Notes under the pieces: model-generated
What the model was told of the DNA's origin: nothing
Seen by the model: the letters and a program-made list of their open reading frames with translations, nothing else
The model's database searches: none
Made by a program: the position numbers and the translations under genes
Source of the DNA: Nocardia jinanensis
Lineage (GTDB): Bacteria; Actinomycetota; Actinomycetes; Mycobacteriales; Mycobacteriaceae
Reading direction: 5' to 3'
Length of the DNA: 64,000 bases
Assembly: GCF_014645735.1 (NCBI RefSeq)
Contig: NZ_BMMH01000010.1
Coordinates: forward strand, 62,001 to 126,000
In this document: positions 1 to 7,203 of the stretch, one piece after another
Position numbering within the stretch: the stretch's first letter is position 1
Layout of the letters: every line of letters begins with the position of its first letter

Positions 1-404
1 TCAACCACTCCATCTGGTGGAAGAACCTCTCCCCCAACGGCGGCGACAAGCCGACCGGTGAACTGGCCGCCGCCATCGACGATCAGTTCGGCTCCTTCGA
101 CAAGTTCCGGGCGCAGTTCACCGCTGCCGCCAACGGCCTGCAGGGCTCGGGCTGGGCGGTGCTCGGTTACGACACCCTGGGCCAGAAACTGCTGACCTTC
201 CAGCTCTACGACCAGCAGGCCAATGTGCCGCTCGGCATCATTCCGCTGCTGCAGGTCGATATGTGGGAGCACGCCTTCTACCTGCAGTACAAGAACGTCA
301 AGGCCGACTATGTGAAGGCGTTCTGGAACGTGGTCAACTGGGCCGACGTTCAGGAGCGTTTCGCCAAGGCGACCAGCCAGGCGAAGGGCCTTATCTTCGG
401 CTGA
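1..404 (+). CDS. sodA: Superoxide dismutase (Fe/Mn type), C-terminal part
   Basis: Cytosolic or exported superoxide dismutase that converts superoxide to oxygen and hydrogen peroxide. Only about 133 C-terminal residues are present; the 5' end lies outside the window. The fragment opens in the NHSIWW motif, which carries a metal-ligand His, continues through QGSGW, and contains the signature DMWEHAFYLQYKN, whose Asp and His complete the metal site. The tail WNVVNWADVQERF is typical of the family. The reading frame starts at base 3. A strong intrinsic terminator follows 20 bases after the stop. Whether Mn or Fe is bound cannot be decided from this fragment. Confidence 0.97.
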   Translation, partial: NHSIWWKNLSPNGGDKPTGELAAAIDDQFGSFDKFRAQFTAAANGLQGSGWAVLGYDTLGQKLLTFQLYDQQANVPLGIIPLLQVDMWEHAFYLQYKNVKADYVKAFWNVVNWADVQERFAKATSQAKGLIFG

Positions 405-423
405 GCGATCGAACGCTACGAAC

Positions 424-460
424 GACCCGCGGACCCGTTTCCGCGGGTCTTTCGTCTTTT
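424..460 (+). terminator. Intrinsic terminator of sodA
   Basis: A perfect 10-bp stem (424-433 with 440-449), a 6-base loop, and then a T-rich run (ttt at 450-452, tttt at 457-460). It lies just after the sodA stop codon. Confidence 0.9.
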
Positions 461-576
461 CTGCCCGAATTGGCACTCTCTGGTACTTGTGTGCCAGATG
501 ACTTGTGCGCGATCCTCGTCTTTCACAACAGTTCGAGGACGGGCAAAGCCGCCCCCGGTAACGCACGGGAGGCATC

Positions 577-1104
577 ATGCGCAGCAACAGTCCGATCGGC
601 GTCACACCGTTTCATGCCGGTGGCACGCTGCGCGGGTTCGTCATCTCCGGGCGCTGGCCCGATACCACCAAGGAATGGTCACAGATGCTGGTGCTGGCCG
701 TGCGGGTCGCGTCCATGCCCGGCCTGCTGACCACCTCCACCGTTTTCGGGGTGCGCGAGGAACTGCCCGACGAGCCGGAGCCCGATACGGTCGGCCTGGT
801 GATAGCCGAGGGCCCGGTACTCGGCGAGGACGGTGTGCGGCCCGGCCGATTCGCCGAGCACATCCCGCCTGCCCTGTTCATGCTCCACCCGCCCGCCGAG
901 ACCAACCCCTCCCTGCCGGAGTGCACCGGCGCCGCCTCCGGCTGCGTGCTGCTGCCGGGGATCCCGCATCTGGGGCTCGAACATCGTGCGGCCTGGGCCG
1001 AGGCGGAAGCGGACGGTACCGTCACCTCGCTGGTGAGCCGGGTAGGACTCGATCCGATCAGCGACCCGGATACCGCTGTACTGGCCATGCTGCTGGCAGC
1101 CTGA
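577..1104 (+). CDS. Hypothetical protein
   Basis: A 175-residue protein of no family I recognise. It has no signal peptide or membrane segment and is acidic, with a Glu/Pro/Asp stretch (EELPDEPEPD) around residue 65. The ATG at 577 is preceded by a good GGGAGG ribosome site, and codon third positions are GC-rich as in neighbouring genes, so it is very probably real. It stands alone between the sodA terminator and the riboswitch region, with its own start signals. Its function is unknown. Confidence 0.7.
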   Translation: MRSNSPIGVTPFHAGGTLRGFVISGRWPDTTKEWSQMLVLAVRVASMPGLLTTSTVFGVREELPDEPEPDTVGLVIAEGPVLGEDGVRPGRFAEHIPPALFMLHPPAETNPSLPECTGAASGCVLLPGIPHLGLEHRAAWAEAEADGTVTSLVSRVGLDPISDPDTAVLAMLLAA

Positions 1105-1461
1105 TACCGGCGCCGGGCGGTGGGTAGGCCCGCCGGGGATCTGTCTCATCGCTCGGAGACCATCCGCCGAACGATCGAAGCCTGTCATTTCCGGCTATCC
1201 GATCATCGTCCCGGCCCGGCGTGACGAATTCGTCACGTCCGCCGACCCGATCCGCCGGGCACTCCGGGCACCGGGTGTCCCAAGCGGTGGTTTCCTACTC
1301 CCATATTGTTTGCGGGATCGATGCCAACAGTTCGTTCCGGCGCACCGATGACGAGCATTAAGGGTAACCTGAATCTTATGGCAGCGGACCCAAACTTACT
1401 GGCCTGAAACGTTTTTCGCACCATGATTGTTGCCGCTCACCGCGCGCTGCGGTAAAGTTGC
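1105..1461. other. Intergenic region before the manganese riboswitch
   Basis: I see no credible gene here. The segment must contain the promoter of the riboswitch transcript. A half-match to a DtxR-family box (AGGTTA on the minus strand, near 1366-1371) is present but too weak to call. Confidence 0.5.
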
Positions 1462-1580
1462 CAGCAGCGAAGGGGAGTAGCCCCCAATCACGCGGTCGAC
1501 ATACTGACCCGCCGCTCATCGGTGGGTCCGGTCGCGTGAACCGGTCCTACCGGTGGGCGAGACCTTCGGCCGAACAGCAA
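1462..1580 (+). promoter_or_regulatory. yybP-ykoY manganese riboswitch
   Basis: The conserved single-stranded elements of the yybP-ykoY class appear in order and at the right spacing: AGGGGAGTAGC (1471-1481), GACATACTG (1498-1506) and GGGCGAGACC (1554-1563). In the known structures these form the two loops that dock to bind Mn2+. A separate inverted repeat (GGCCGGA near 1591 with TCCGGCC near 1608) lies between the aptamer and the ATG at 1646 and may be part of the expression platform. The gene downstream is an UPF0016-type cation exporter, the commonest partner of this riboswitch. The boundaries are approximate. Confidence 0.88.
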
Positions 1581-1645
1581 TTTCGTTGTCGGCCGGAGGC
1601 GAACCCGTCCGGCCGGCGAACCGGAGGATCGGGAGCACTCGTCGG

Positions 1646-2386
1646 ATGATCGCCACCATCGGGCTCGCCATCGGCATCGTTTTCCTGGCCGAATTGGGCG
1701 ATAAGTCCCAGCTCATGGCCCTGACGTTCGCCCTGCGCTATCGCTGGTGGGTGGTGCTGGGCGGAATCGCCACAGCCACCGCCGCGGTACATGTCATCTC
1801 GGTCGCGATCGGCCATTTCCTCGGATCGGCCCTGCCGACCACGGCCATCGCCGCGGTGGCATCGCTCACCTTCCTCGCCGTCGGCCTGTGGACCCTGCGC
1901 GAACTGGTCACCGATGAAGAGGAAGACGAGGAACCAGCACCATCGCGGTTCGCCACCACAGCGCCTTTCTTCGTCGTACTCTCCGCGTTCCTACTGGCCG
2001 AACTCGGCGATCGCACCATGTTCGCCACCGCGGCCCTGGCCACCGACAACAACTGGGCGGCGGTATGGCTGGGCTCGACGATCGGGATGGTCGCGGCCGA
2101 CGCCCTGGCCATCGGAGTGGGCATCCTGGTGGGCAAGCACCTGCCCGAACGCGCCATCGGCTTCGGTTCCGGATTGCTGTTCCTCTTCATCGGCACGCTC
2201 ACCGGCATCGATACCGCGATTCCCGCCCTGGGACTCGCCGGTGCGGCCGGTATCGCCCTATTCGTACCGGCTATGGCAGCTCTCACGCTCTGGCTGCTGC
2301 GGACCCGCCGAGCGGCGGCGAATCGGCCCTCTACCGGGGCCGCTGCCACCGAGTTCCCGGGGCAGCGGGCCGAGGACCTTTACTGA
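1646..2386 (+). CDS. UPF0016/GDT1 (TMEM165) family manganese exporter
   Basis: Integral membrane cation exporter of the UPF0016/GDT1 family, predicted to pump Mn2+ (possibly Ca2+) out of the cytoplasm. The 246-residue protein has the family's internal duplication: ELGDKSQ near residue 16 and ELGDRT near residue 119, each at the end of a membrane helix. The halves are joined by an acidic linker (DEEEDEE). I chose the ATG at 1646 because it places the first ELGD helix at the N-terminus as in homologues; an in-frame upstream start at 1553 would run through the riboswitch. Control by the upstream Mn2+ riboswitch fits the role: export is turned on when manganese is high. Confidence 0.9.
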   Translation: MIATIGLAIGIVFLAELGDKSQLMALTFALRYRWWVVLGGIATATAAVHVISVAIGHFLGSALPTTAIAAVASLTFLAVGLWTLRELVTDEEEDEEPAPSRFATTAPFFVVLSAFLLAELGDRTMFATAALATDNNWAAVWLGSTIGMVAADALAIGVGILVGKHLPERAIGFGSGLLFLFIGTLTGIDTAIPALGLAGAAGIALFVPAMAALTLWLLRTRRAAANRPSTGAAATEFPGQRAEDLY

Positions 2387-2498
2387 GTATCATTTGGCCG
2401 CTCAGCGCAAGGGGACCGTCCACAACCCTCTCCATACGCACCGGTTAGGGTGCAATTGACGTTAGGCCAACTGGCTTGTCACGAACGAGAGGACCATC

Positions 2499-3266
2499 GT
2501 GGAGATTTCGGGTTCCGCCGCCATCGTCACCGGGGGCGCGTCCGGTCTGGGCGCCGCCACCGCCAAGCGTTTCGCCGATCTGGGCGCCACTGTCTTCGGG
2601 CTCGACGTACCGCAGTCGATCGAGCGCGCCGGCGATAACGTGCCCGACGGGGTCACCCTGCTCGCCGCCGATGTCACCAGCCACGAAGACGTCGCCGCCG
2701 CTGTCGCCAAGGTGGTCGAATCGGGCACGCCGCTGCGTATCGTGGTCAACTGCGCCGGTGTCGGCTGGGCCGGACGCATCCTGTCCAAGAACGGCCCGCA
2801 CGATCTGGAGCTGTTCCGCACGGTGATCACCGTGAACCTGCTCGGCACCTTCAACGTGATGCGCCTGGCCGCCGACGCCATCGCCAAGACCGACGCGGTG
2901 GACGAAGCCGGCCAGCGCGGCGTCGTCATCAACACCGCTTCGGTGGCGGCGTTCGAAGGCCAGATCGGCCAGATCGCGTACTCGGCCTCCAAGGGCGGCG
3001 TGCACGGCATGACCGTTCCGGCCGCGCGTGACCTCGCGCAGTTCGGTATCCGCGTCAACACCATCGCCCCCGGCATCATCGACACCCCGATGCTGGCCGG
3101 TGTCACCGAGGAATACCGCCAGGGCCTCGAGGCCGGTGTGCCGTTCCCGTCCCGCTTGGGCCGGCCCGACGAGTACGCGCAGCTCTCGCAATACATCGTC
3201 GAGCACGACTACCTCAACGGCGAGACCATCCGCATGGACGGCGCCCTGCGTATGGCGCCGCGGTAG
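2499..3266 (+). CDS. SDR-family 3-hydroxyacyl-CoA dehydrogenase-like protein
   Basis: A 255-residue short-chain dehydrogenase that oxidises or reduces a hydroxyl group with NAD(H). It shows the Rossmann motif TGGASGLG (residues 11-18), the NCAG motif, the catalytic Ser in NTASVAAF, and YSASKGG with the catalytic Tyr and Lys. The insert around LSKNGPHDLELFRTVITVNLLGTFNV and the ending MDGALRMAPR resemble HSD17B10-type 3-hydroxyacyl-CoA dehydrogenases, which suggests fatty-acid or branched-chain acyl-CoA breakdown; that substrate is inferred. It uses GTG at 2499 with GAGAGGA upstream, and is followed by a terminator. Confidence 0.88.
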   Translation: MEISGSAAIVTGGASGLGAATAKRFADLGATVFGLDVPQSIERAGDNVPDGVTLLAADVTSHEDVAAAVAKVVESGTPLRIVVNCAGVGWAGRILSKNGPHDLELFRTVITVNLLGTFNVMRLAADAIAKTDAVDEAGQRGVVINTASVAAFEGQIGQIAYSASKGGVHGMTVPAARDLAQFGIRVNTIAPGIIDTPMLAGVTEEYRQGLEAGVPFPSRLGRPDEYAQLSQYIVEHDYLNGETIRMDGALRMAPR

Positions 3267-3285
3267 TCCGCCACTCCTTCGTACG

Positions 3286-3330
3286 ACGCCCGCCGCCCGG
3301 CCGAAAGCCGGGACGGCGGGCGTTCGTATT
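3286..3330 (+). terminator. Intrinsic terminator after the SDR gene
   Basis: A two-part stem: 10 bp (3286-3295 with 3314-3323) stacked on 6 bp (3296-3301 with 3307-3312), with a one-base bulge and a CGAAA loop. It is followed by TCGTATT. It may also stop transcripts from the convergent gene to the right. Confidence 0.75.
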
Positions 3331-3368
3331 GCGGGGGCCGGGCGTGGCCTGACAGCACCACGCCCGGA

Positions 3369-4118
3369 TCATCCGGCGCTGCCTGTCGCCGGACGCGCCC
3401 TCCATACATCGCAGACCGCGCGGTCCGCCCACGGCCGGTCCTTACCATCGGCACTGCATCCCGCACGTGTGTATCCATCGCGATCGAAACCGGCGCGATC
3501 GAAACCGGCGCGGTCACGGCCCGAGCGGTCGAAACCGGCGTGGTCGTAGCCCCACCGATCGATTCCGAACCGGTCGCGTCCAAGCCGGTCGTAACCGAAT
3601 CGATCGAAACCGGCGCGGTCGTAACCGAATCGATCGAAACCGAATCGATCGAAACCGGCGCAGTCGTAACCGAAATCGTCATAGCCGTCGGGGCCGAACG
3701 GATCCTGCGGTTGCGGCGCGGGACAATTCGCGCCGTGGGGCACCACGCCGCCCGGACACGAGATGGGTGGTACGGGCGCTTCCGGTGGCGTGCCCGGCAC
3801 TGTCGTTCCGGGAACACTCGGCACTGTCGTTACAGGAACACTCGGCGCAGTCGTTACAGGGGCGCTCGGCGCGGTGGTACCAGGGGCGCTCGGTTGCGTG
3901 ACATCGGGGGCCCCGGGCAGTGGAGTGGCCGGTGCTGCCGGTTCCGGTCGACCGGCCCCGGGGACCGCGGGGGCGGGGCGCGTCGTGATCGGCACCTCGC
4001 CCGGCTCCGCCGACGCGGGCGTCGCCGCCACGACGGGGGCGAATATCAGCGCGCCCAGCAACGCGATCCGAAGCGATGAGTTGCGCACTCCGCGGCGCGG
4101 CACGGTAGTGGTCGACAT
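3369..4118 (-). CDS. Secreted Pro/Thr-rich protein with tandem xDRxG pentapeptide repeats
   Basis: A 249-residue exported protein of unknown function. Residues 1-37 are a clear signal peptide (basic start, hydrophobic core, ASA cleavage site). Residues 40-118 are a low-complexity Pro/Thr/Ala spacer with period-5 TTxPSxP units. Residues 141-235 form about 19 uninterrupted pentads of the pattern (F/Y/R/I)-D-R-x-G. Four Cys residues flank the repeats (CPGG, NCPA, then two near the end), possibly forming disulfides. Aromatic and Arg/Asp residues alternate regularly, as expected for a surface or wall-binding repeat. The ATG is preceded by AGGAGA. I do not know a characterised homologue. Confidence 0.75.
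   Translation of the reverse strand: MSTTTVPRRGVRNSSLRIALLGALIFAPVVAATPASAEPGEVPITTRPAPAVPGAGRPEPAAPATPLPGAPDVTQPSAPGTTAPSAPVTTAPSVPVTTVPSVPGTTVPGTPPEAPVPPISCPGGVVPHGANCPAPQPQDPFGPDGYDDFGYDCAGFDRFGFDRFGYDRAGFDRFGYDRLGRDRFGIDRWGYDHAGFDRSGRDRAGFDRAGFDRDGYTRAGCSADGKDRPWADRAVCDVWRARPATGSAG
3414..3698 (-). repeat. 15-bp tandem repeat array coding for xDRxG pentads
   Basis: About 19 diverged copies of a 15-bp unit lie in frame inside the secreted protein gene. On the plus strand the units read as variants of ATCGAAACCGGCGCG. Copies differ mostly at the first and fourth codons of the pentad. Confidence 0.85.
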
Positions 4119-4334
4119 GATCGATCTCCTGTCCGGAACACGATTCGCGCATTCCGGACGATCTATCGTTCATACCCCCTGACGGTTTACAAACCGCAGG
4201 TAAACGGCCCCCTGGAGAAATCCGAACGCCCAACGGTCGGATCACCAGGCACACAACGCATCCGAGCGATCGAACCCGGCGGCGACCCGCTCCGTACAGC
4301 TCGCGAATGCGCGGGATCGATTGTGCGAAAGGCG

Positions 4335-5153
4335 TTACTTGTGGCCGACCCCGAGATAGGCGGTGGTGGTCAGCGGGCTGCCCGGACGGTAGTGCTCGGT
4401 CAGGTAGGAACGCATGGCTTCGATGCGATCGGCCATCGCCCGCTCACCGACAGCGCGCCGCATCAACTCCAGTGGGGCGATACCGCGAGTGAGCCGGGCC
4501 AGCAGTTCGTCGGCGTCGGCGAAGACCATCTCCACAGTGTGTGGCACGACAGACACCTGTTCGAATCCCGCCGCGCGCATTTCCCGCTCGAACACCTCGG
4601 GGTTTTCCAAACTCTCCGGGTTCGGCGCCGGTGTCCGGATATCCGGATCGGCGGAGCCCAGTGCACGCCACGAGATCTGCATCCAGGTGGACCGCTCGAG
4701 CGACGCCCAGCTCGATACCACCGCGACCCCACCGGGCCGCAACACCCGGAACAGTTCGGCGAACCCGCGTGGCCGATCCGGGAAGAACATCAGCCCGAAC
4801 ATGGAGAATCCGGCATCGAACTCGGCGTCGGCAAACGGCAGCGCCTGGCCGTCGCCGACCCGGGCCGCCACATTCCCGAGCCCGGCCGCCCGCACCGCGC
4901 TCTCCAACTGCGCGATCATCGGCCCGGAGAAATCGAGTGCCTCCACCCGTTCCGCGAATTCGGCGGCCGGCAGGCTCAGCGTGCCCGGCCCCGCCGCGAT
5001 ATCGACGACCCGCGGCGGCACCGGTCGGTCCGCGAGCCCGGCCAGTTCCAACGCCCGGACCGCGAACGGCCGCATCACCGAGATCGTGGAACCGGCGTAA
5101 TCCTCGGCCACCAGATCCCATGGGTCCACGGCGGCGAGCGGGTTGTCGGGCAC
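4335..5153 (-). CDS. Class I SAM-dependent methyltransferase
   Basis: A 272-residue soluble methyltransferase of the UbiE/Methyltransf_11 kind. It has motif I VVDIAAGPGT near residue 48, the acidic end of strand 2 in EALDFSGPMI, and the post-motif LRPGGVAVVSSWAS. The N-terminus (DPWDLVAEDYAGSTISVMRPFAV) resembles enzymes that act on small molecules. The substrate cannot be told. It stands alone, followed on the minus strand by the secreted repeat protein after about 216 bases, and is separated from htpG by that gene's terminator. Confidence 0.87.
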   Translation of the reverse strand: MPDNPLAAVDPWDLVAEDYAGSTISVMRPFAVRALELAGLADRPVPPRVVDIAAGPGTLSLPAAEFAERVEALDFSGPMIAQLESAVRAAGLGNVAARVGDGQALPFADAEFDAGFSMFGLMFFPDRPRGFAELFRVLRPGGVAVVSSWASLERSTWMQISWRALGSADPDIRTPAPNPESLENPEVFEREMRAAGFEQVSVVPHTVEMVFADADELLARLTRGIAPLELMRRAVGERAMADRIEAMRSYLTEHYRPGSPLTTTAYLGVGHK

Positions 5154-5193
5154 GAGCGGTATCCGTTCTCTTCGGTTCGCCGCTGATAGACGA

Positions 5194-5224
5194 ACGGAGG
5201 CCGCGGACGTACCGCGGCCTCCGT
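5194..5224 (-). terminator. Terminator hairpin after htpG
   Basis: A perfect 13-bp GC-rich stem (5194-5206 with 5212-5224) with a 5-base loop, starting 6 bases beyond the htpG stop. There is little T-run after it on the minus strand. Confidence 0.75.
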
Positions 5225-5229
5225 CCCGA

Positions 5230-7188
5230 TCAGAGGGTACGTGTCAGGCGGTCGGCGAGGATCTGTGCGAATTTGGCCGGATCCTTCAGTTCGCCACCTT
5301 CGGCCAGAACCGCCGTGCCGTACAGGAGTTCGGCCGTTTCGGTGAGCTCGGGGACCTTGCCCGCGTCGGCATCGTCCTTGCGGGTGTCGTAGGCATCGCG
5401 CAGACCGGTCACCAGCGGATGAGTCGGATTGAGCTCCAGAATGCGCTTGAACTGCGGCAGTTCCTGGCCCGAGGCCCGGTACATCCGCTCCAGCATCGGG
5501 GTCATATCGAAGACATCACCCACCAGGCATACCGGAGAGCTGGTCAGCCGCGCGCTGAGCCGGACCTCTTTGACGCTGTCCTCCAGGGTTTTCCCCAGCC
5601 AGGTCAGCACCTCGCCGAAATCCTTGTCCTGCTGTTCGCGCAGAGCCTCGGATTCCTTCTTCTCCTCCTCGGTTTCCAGATCGACCTCTCCTTTGGCGAT
5701 CGACTGGAACGGTTTGCCGTCGAACTCCGTGACCGAACCGACCCACATCTCGTCGACCGGATCGATGAGGATCAGGACCTCGCGGCCCTTGGCGCGGAAT
5801 GCCTCCAGATGCGGCGACCGCTCCACCTGATCCCGGGATTCGCCGGTCATGTAGTAGATCGCGTCCTGGCCTTCGGGCATCCGCTCCACGTACTGCGCCA
5901 GCGTGGTCGCCTCGGTATCGGAATGGGTGGAGGAGAAGGACGAGACCTCCAGGATGGTTTCCCGGTTGTCGAAATCGGAGAGCAGGCCCTCCTTGAGAAC
6001 CCGGCCGAATTCCTGCCAGAAGGTGCGGTATTTCGCCTGGTCCTCGGCACGCTGCAGATCCTTGACGCTGCTGAGAACCTTCTTGACCAGACGTTTGCGG
6101 ATCATCTGGATCTGGCGATCCTGCTGCAGGATCTCGCGGGAGACGTTCAGCGAGAGGTCCTGCGCGTCCACCACACCCTTGACGAAGCGCAGATACTCCG
6201 GCATCAGCTCTTCGCAGTTGTCCATGATGAACACGCGCTTCACGTAGAGCTGGACACCGCGCTTGTGCTCGCGGGTGAACAGATCGAACGGCGCCTGCGA
6301 GGGCAGGAACAGCAGCGCCTGATACTCGAAGGTCCCCTCGGCCTTGAGCGGGATGATCTCGAGCGGTTCGTCCCAGGCGTGGCTGACGTGCTTGTAGAAC
6401 TCCAGGTACTCCTCATCGGATACCTCGCTGCGCGGACGGGTCCAGAGGGCCTTCATCGAGTTGAGCGTCTGCTCCTCGACGACGGTCTTCTCCTCCTTCT
6501 CCTCACCTTCCCCCTCGGTAACCGTGCGCTCGACCTGCATCCGGATCGGCCAGGCGATGAAGTCGGAGTACTTCTTCACGATTTCGCGGAGCTTGTGCTC
6601 CTGGGTGTAGTCGAAGAGATGGTCGTCGGGATCCGCCGGCTTCAGGTGCAATGTCACGGCGGTGCCCTGTGGGGCCTCGTCGAGGGTTTCGATGGTGTAG
6701 GTGCCCGATCCGGCAGCCGACTCCCAGCGGGTCCCGGTGGTCTCGCCCGCCCGGCGGCTGGTGAGCACCACCTTGTCGGCGACCATGAAGGTCGAGTAGA
6801 AGCCGATACCGAACTGGCCGATCAGTTCCTCGGTCGCGGCCTCGGACTTCGACTCGTTCAGCTTCCGGCGTACCTCGGCGGTTCCGGATTTGGCGAGGGT
6901 TCCGATCAGGTCCACCACCTCGGCACGCGACATGCCGACGCCGTTGTCCCGGACGGTGAGGATCCGTGCGGCTCCGTCGACCTCCAGCTCGATGTGCAGG
7001 TCATCGGTGTCGACATGTAGATCCTTATCCCGGTAGGACTCCAGCCGCAGCTTGTCCAGCGCGTCGGAGGCGTTCGAGATCAGCTCGCGCAGGAACGTGT
7101 CTTTGTTGGAGTAGACCGAGTGGATCATCAGCTCGAGCAGCTGATGGGTTTCGGCCTGGAACTCGAGTTGTTCGACGTGCTCAGTCAC
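5230..7188 (-). CDS. htpG: Molecular chaperone HtpG (Hsp90)
   Basis: Cytosolic ATP-dependent chaperone that matures and refolds client proteins under stress. The N-terminal GHKL ATPase domain shows ELISNASDALDKLR (catalytic Glu and Mg-binding Asn), DNGVGM and GQFGIGFYS. The middle domain contains the RVFIMDN and LNVSREILQ motifs, and the C-terminal dimerisation domain ends near LNPTHPLV. Length is about 652 residues, normal for the family. I prefer the GTG at 7188 (protein begins TEHVEQLEFQAE, as in homologues) over the TTG at 7197. It lies 15 bases after the stop of the nuclease gene upstream, so the two are probably co-transcribed. Confidence 0.97.
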   Translation of the reverse strand: MTEHVEQLEFQAETHQLLELMIHSVYSNKDTFLRELISNASDALDKLRLESYRDKDLHVDTDDLHIELEVDGAARILTVRDNGVGMSRAEVVDLIGTLAKSGTAEVRRKLNESKSEAATEELIGQFGIGFYSTFMVADKVVLTSRRAGETTGTRWESAAGSGTYTIETLDEAPQGTAVTLHLKPADPDDHLFDYTQEHKLREIVKKYSDFIAWPIRMQVERTVTEGEGEEKEEKTVVEEQTLNSMKALWTRPRSEVSDEEYLEFYKHVSHAWDEPLEIIPLKAEGTFEYQALLFLPSQAPFDLFTREHKRGVQLYVKRVFIMDNCEELMPEYLRFVKGVVDAQDLSLNVSREILQQDRQIQMIRKRLVKKVLSSVKDLQRAEDQAKYRTFWQEFGRVLKEGLLSDFDNRETILEVSSFSSTHSDTEATTLAQYVERMPEGQDAIYYMTGESRDQVERSPHLEAFRAKGREVLILIDPVDEMWVGSVTEFDGKPFQSIAKGEVDLETEEEKKESEALREQQDKDFGEVLTWLGKTLEDSVKEVRLSARLTSSPVCLVGDVFDMTPMLERMYRASGQELPQFKRILELNPTHPLVTGLRDAYDTRKDDADAGKVPELTETAELLYGTAVLAEGGELKDPAKFAQILADRLTRTL

Positions 7189-7203
7189 GATCGCCAATGG
7201 TAA

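Noticed and set aside
1352..1380. DtxR/IdeR-like box upstream of the manganese exporter
   Set aside because: Only one half-site (AGGTTA) fits; by hand about 11 of 19 positions match, which is too weak, and the riboswitch already explains control.
5143..7020. 625-residue plus-strand open frame across htpG
   Set aside because: Shadow of htpG; composition is what the reverse complement of its codons predicts.
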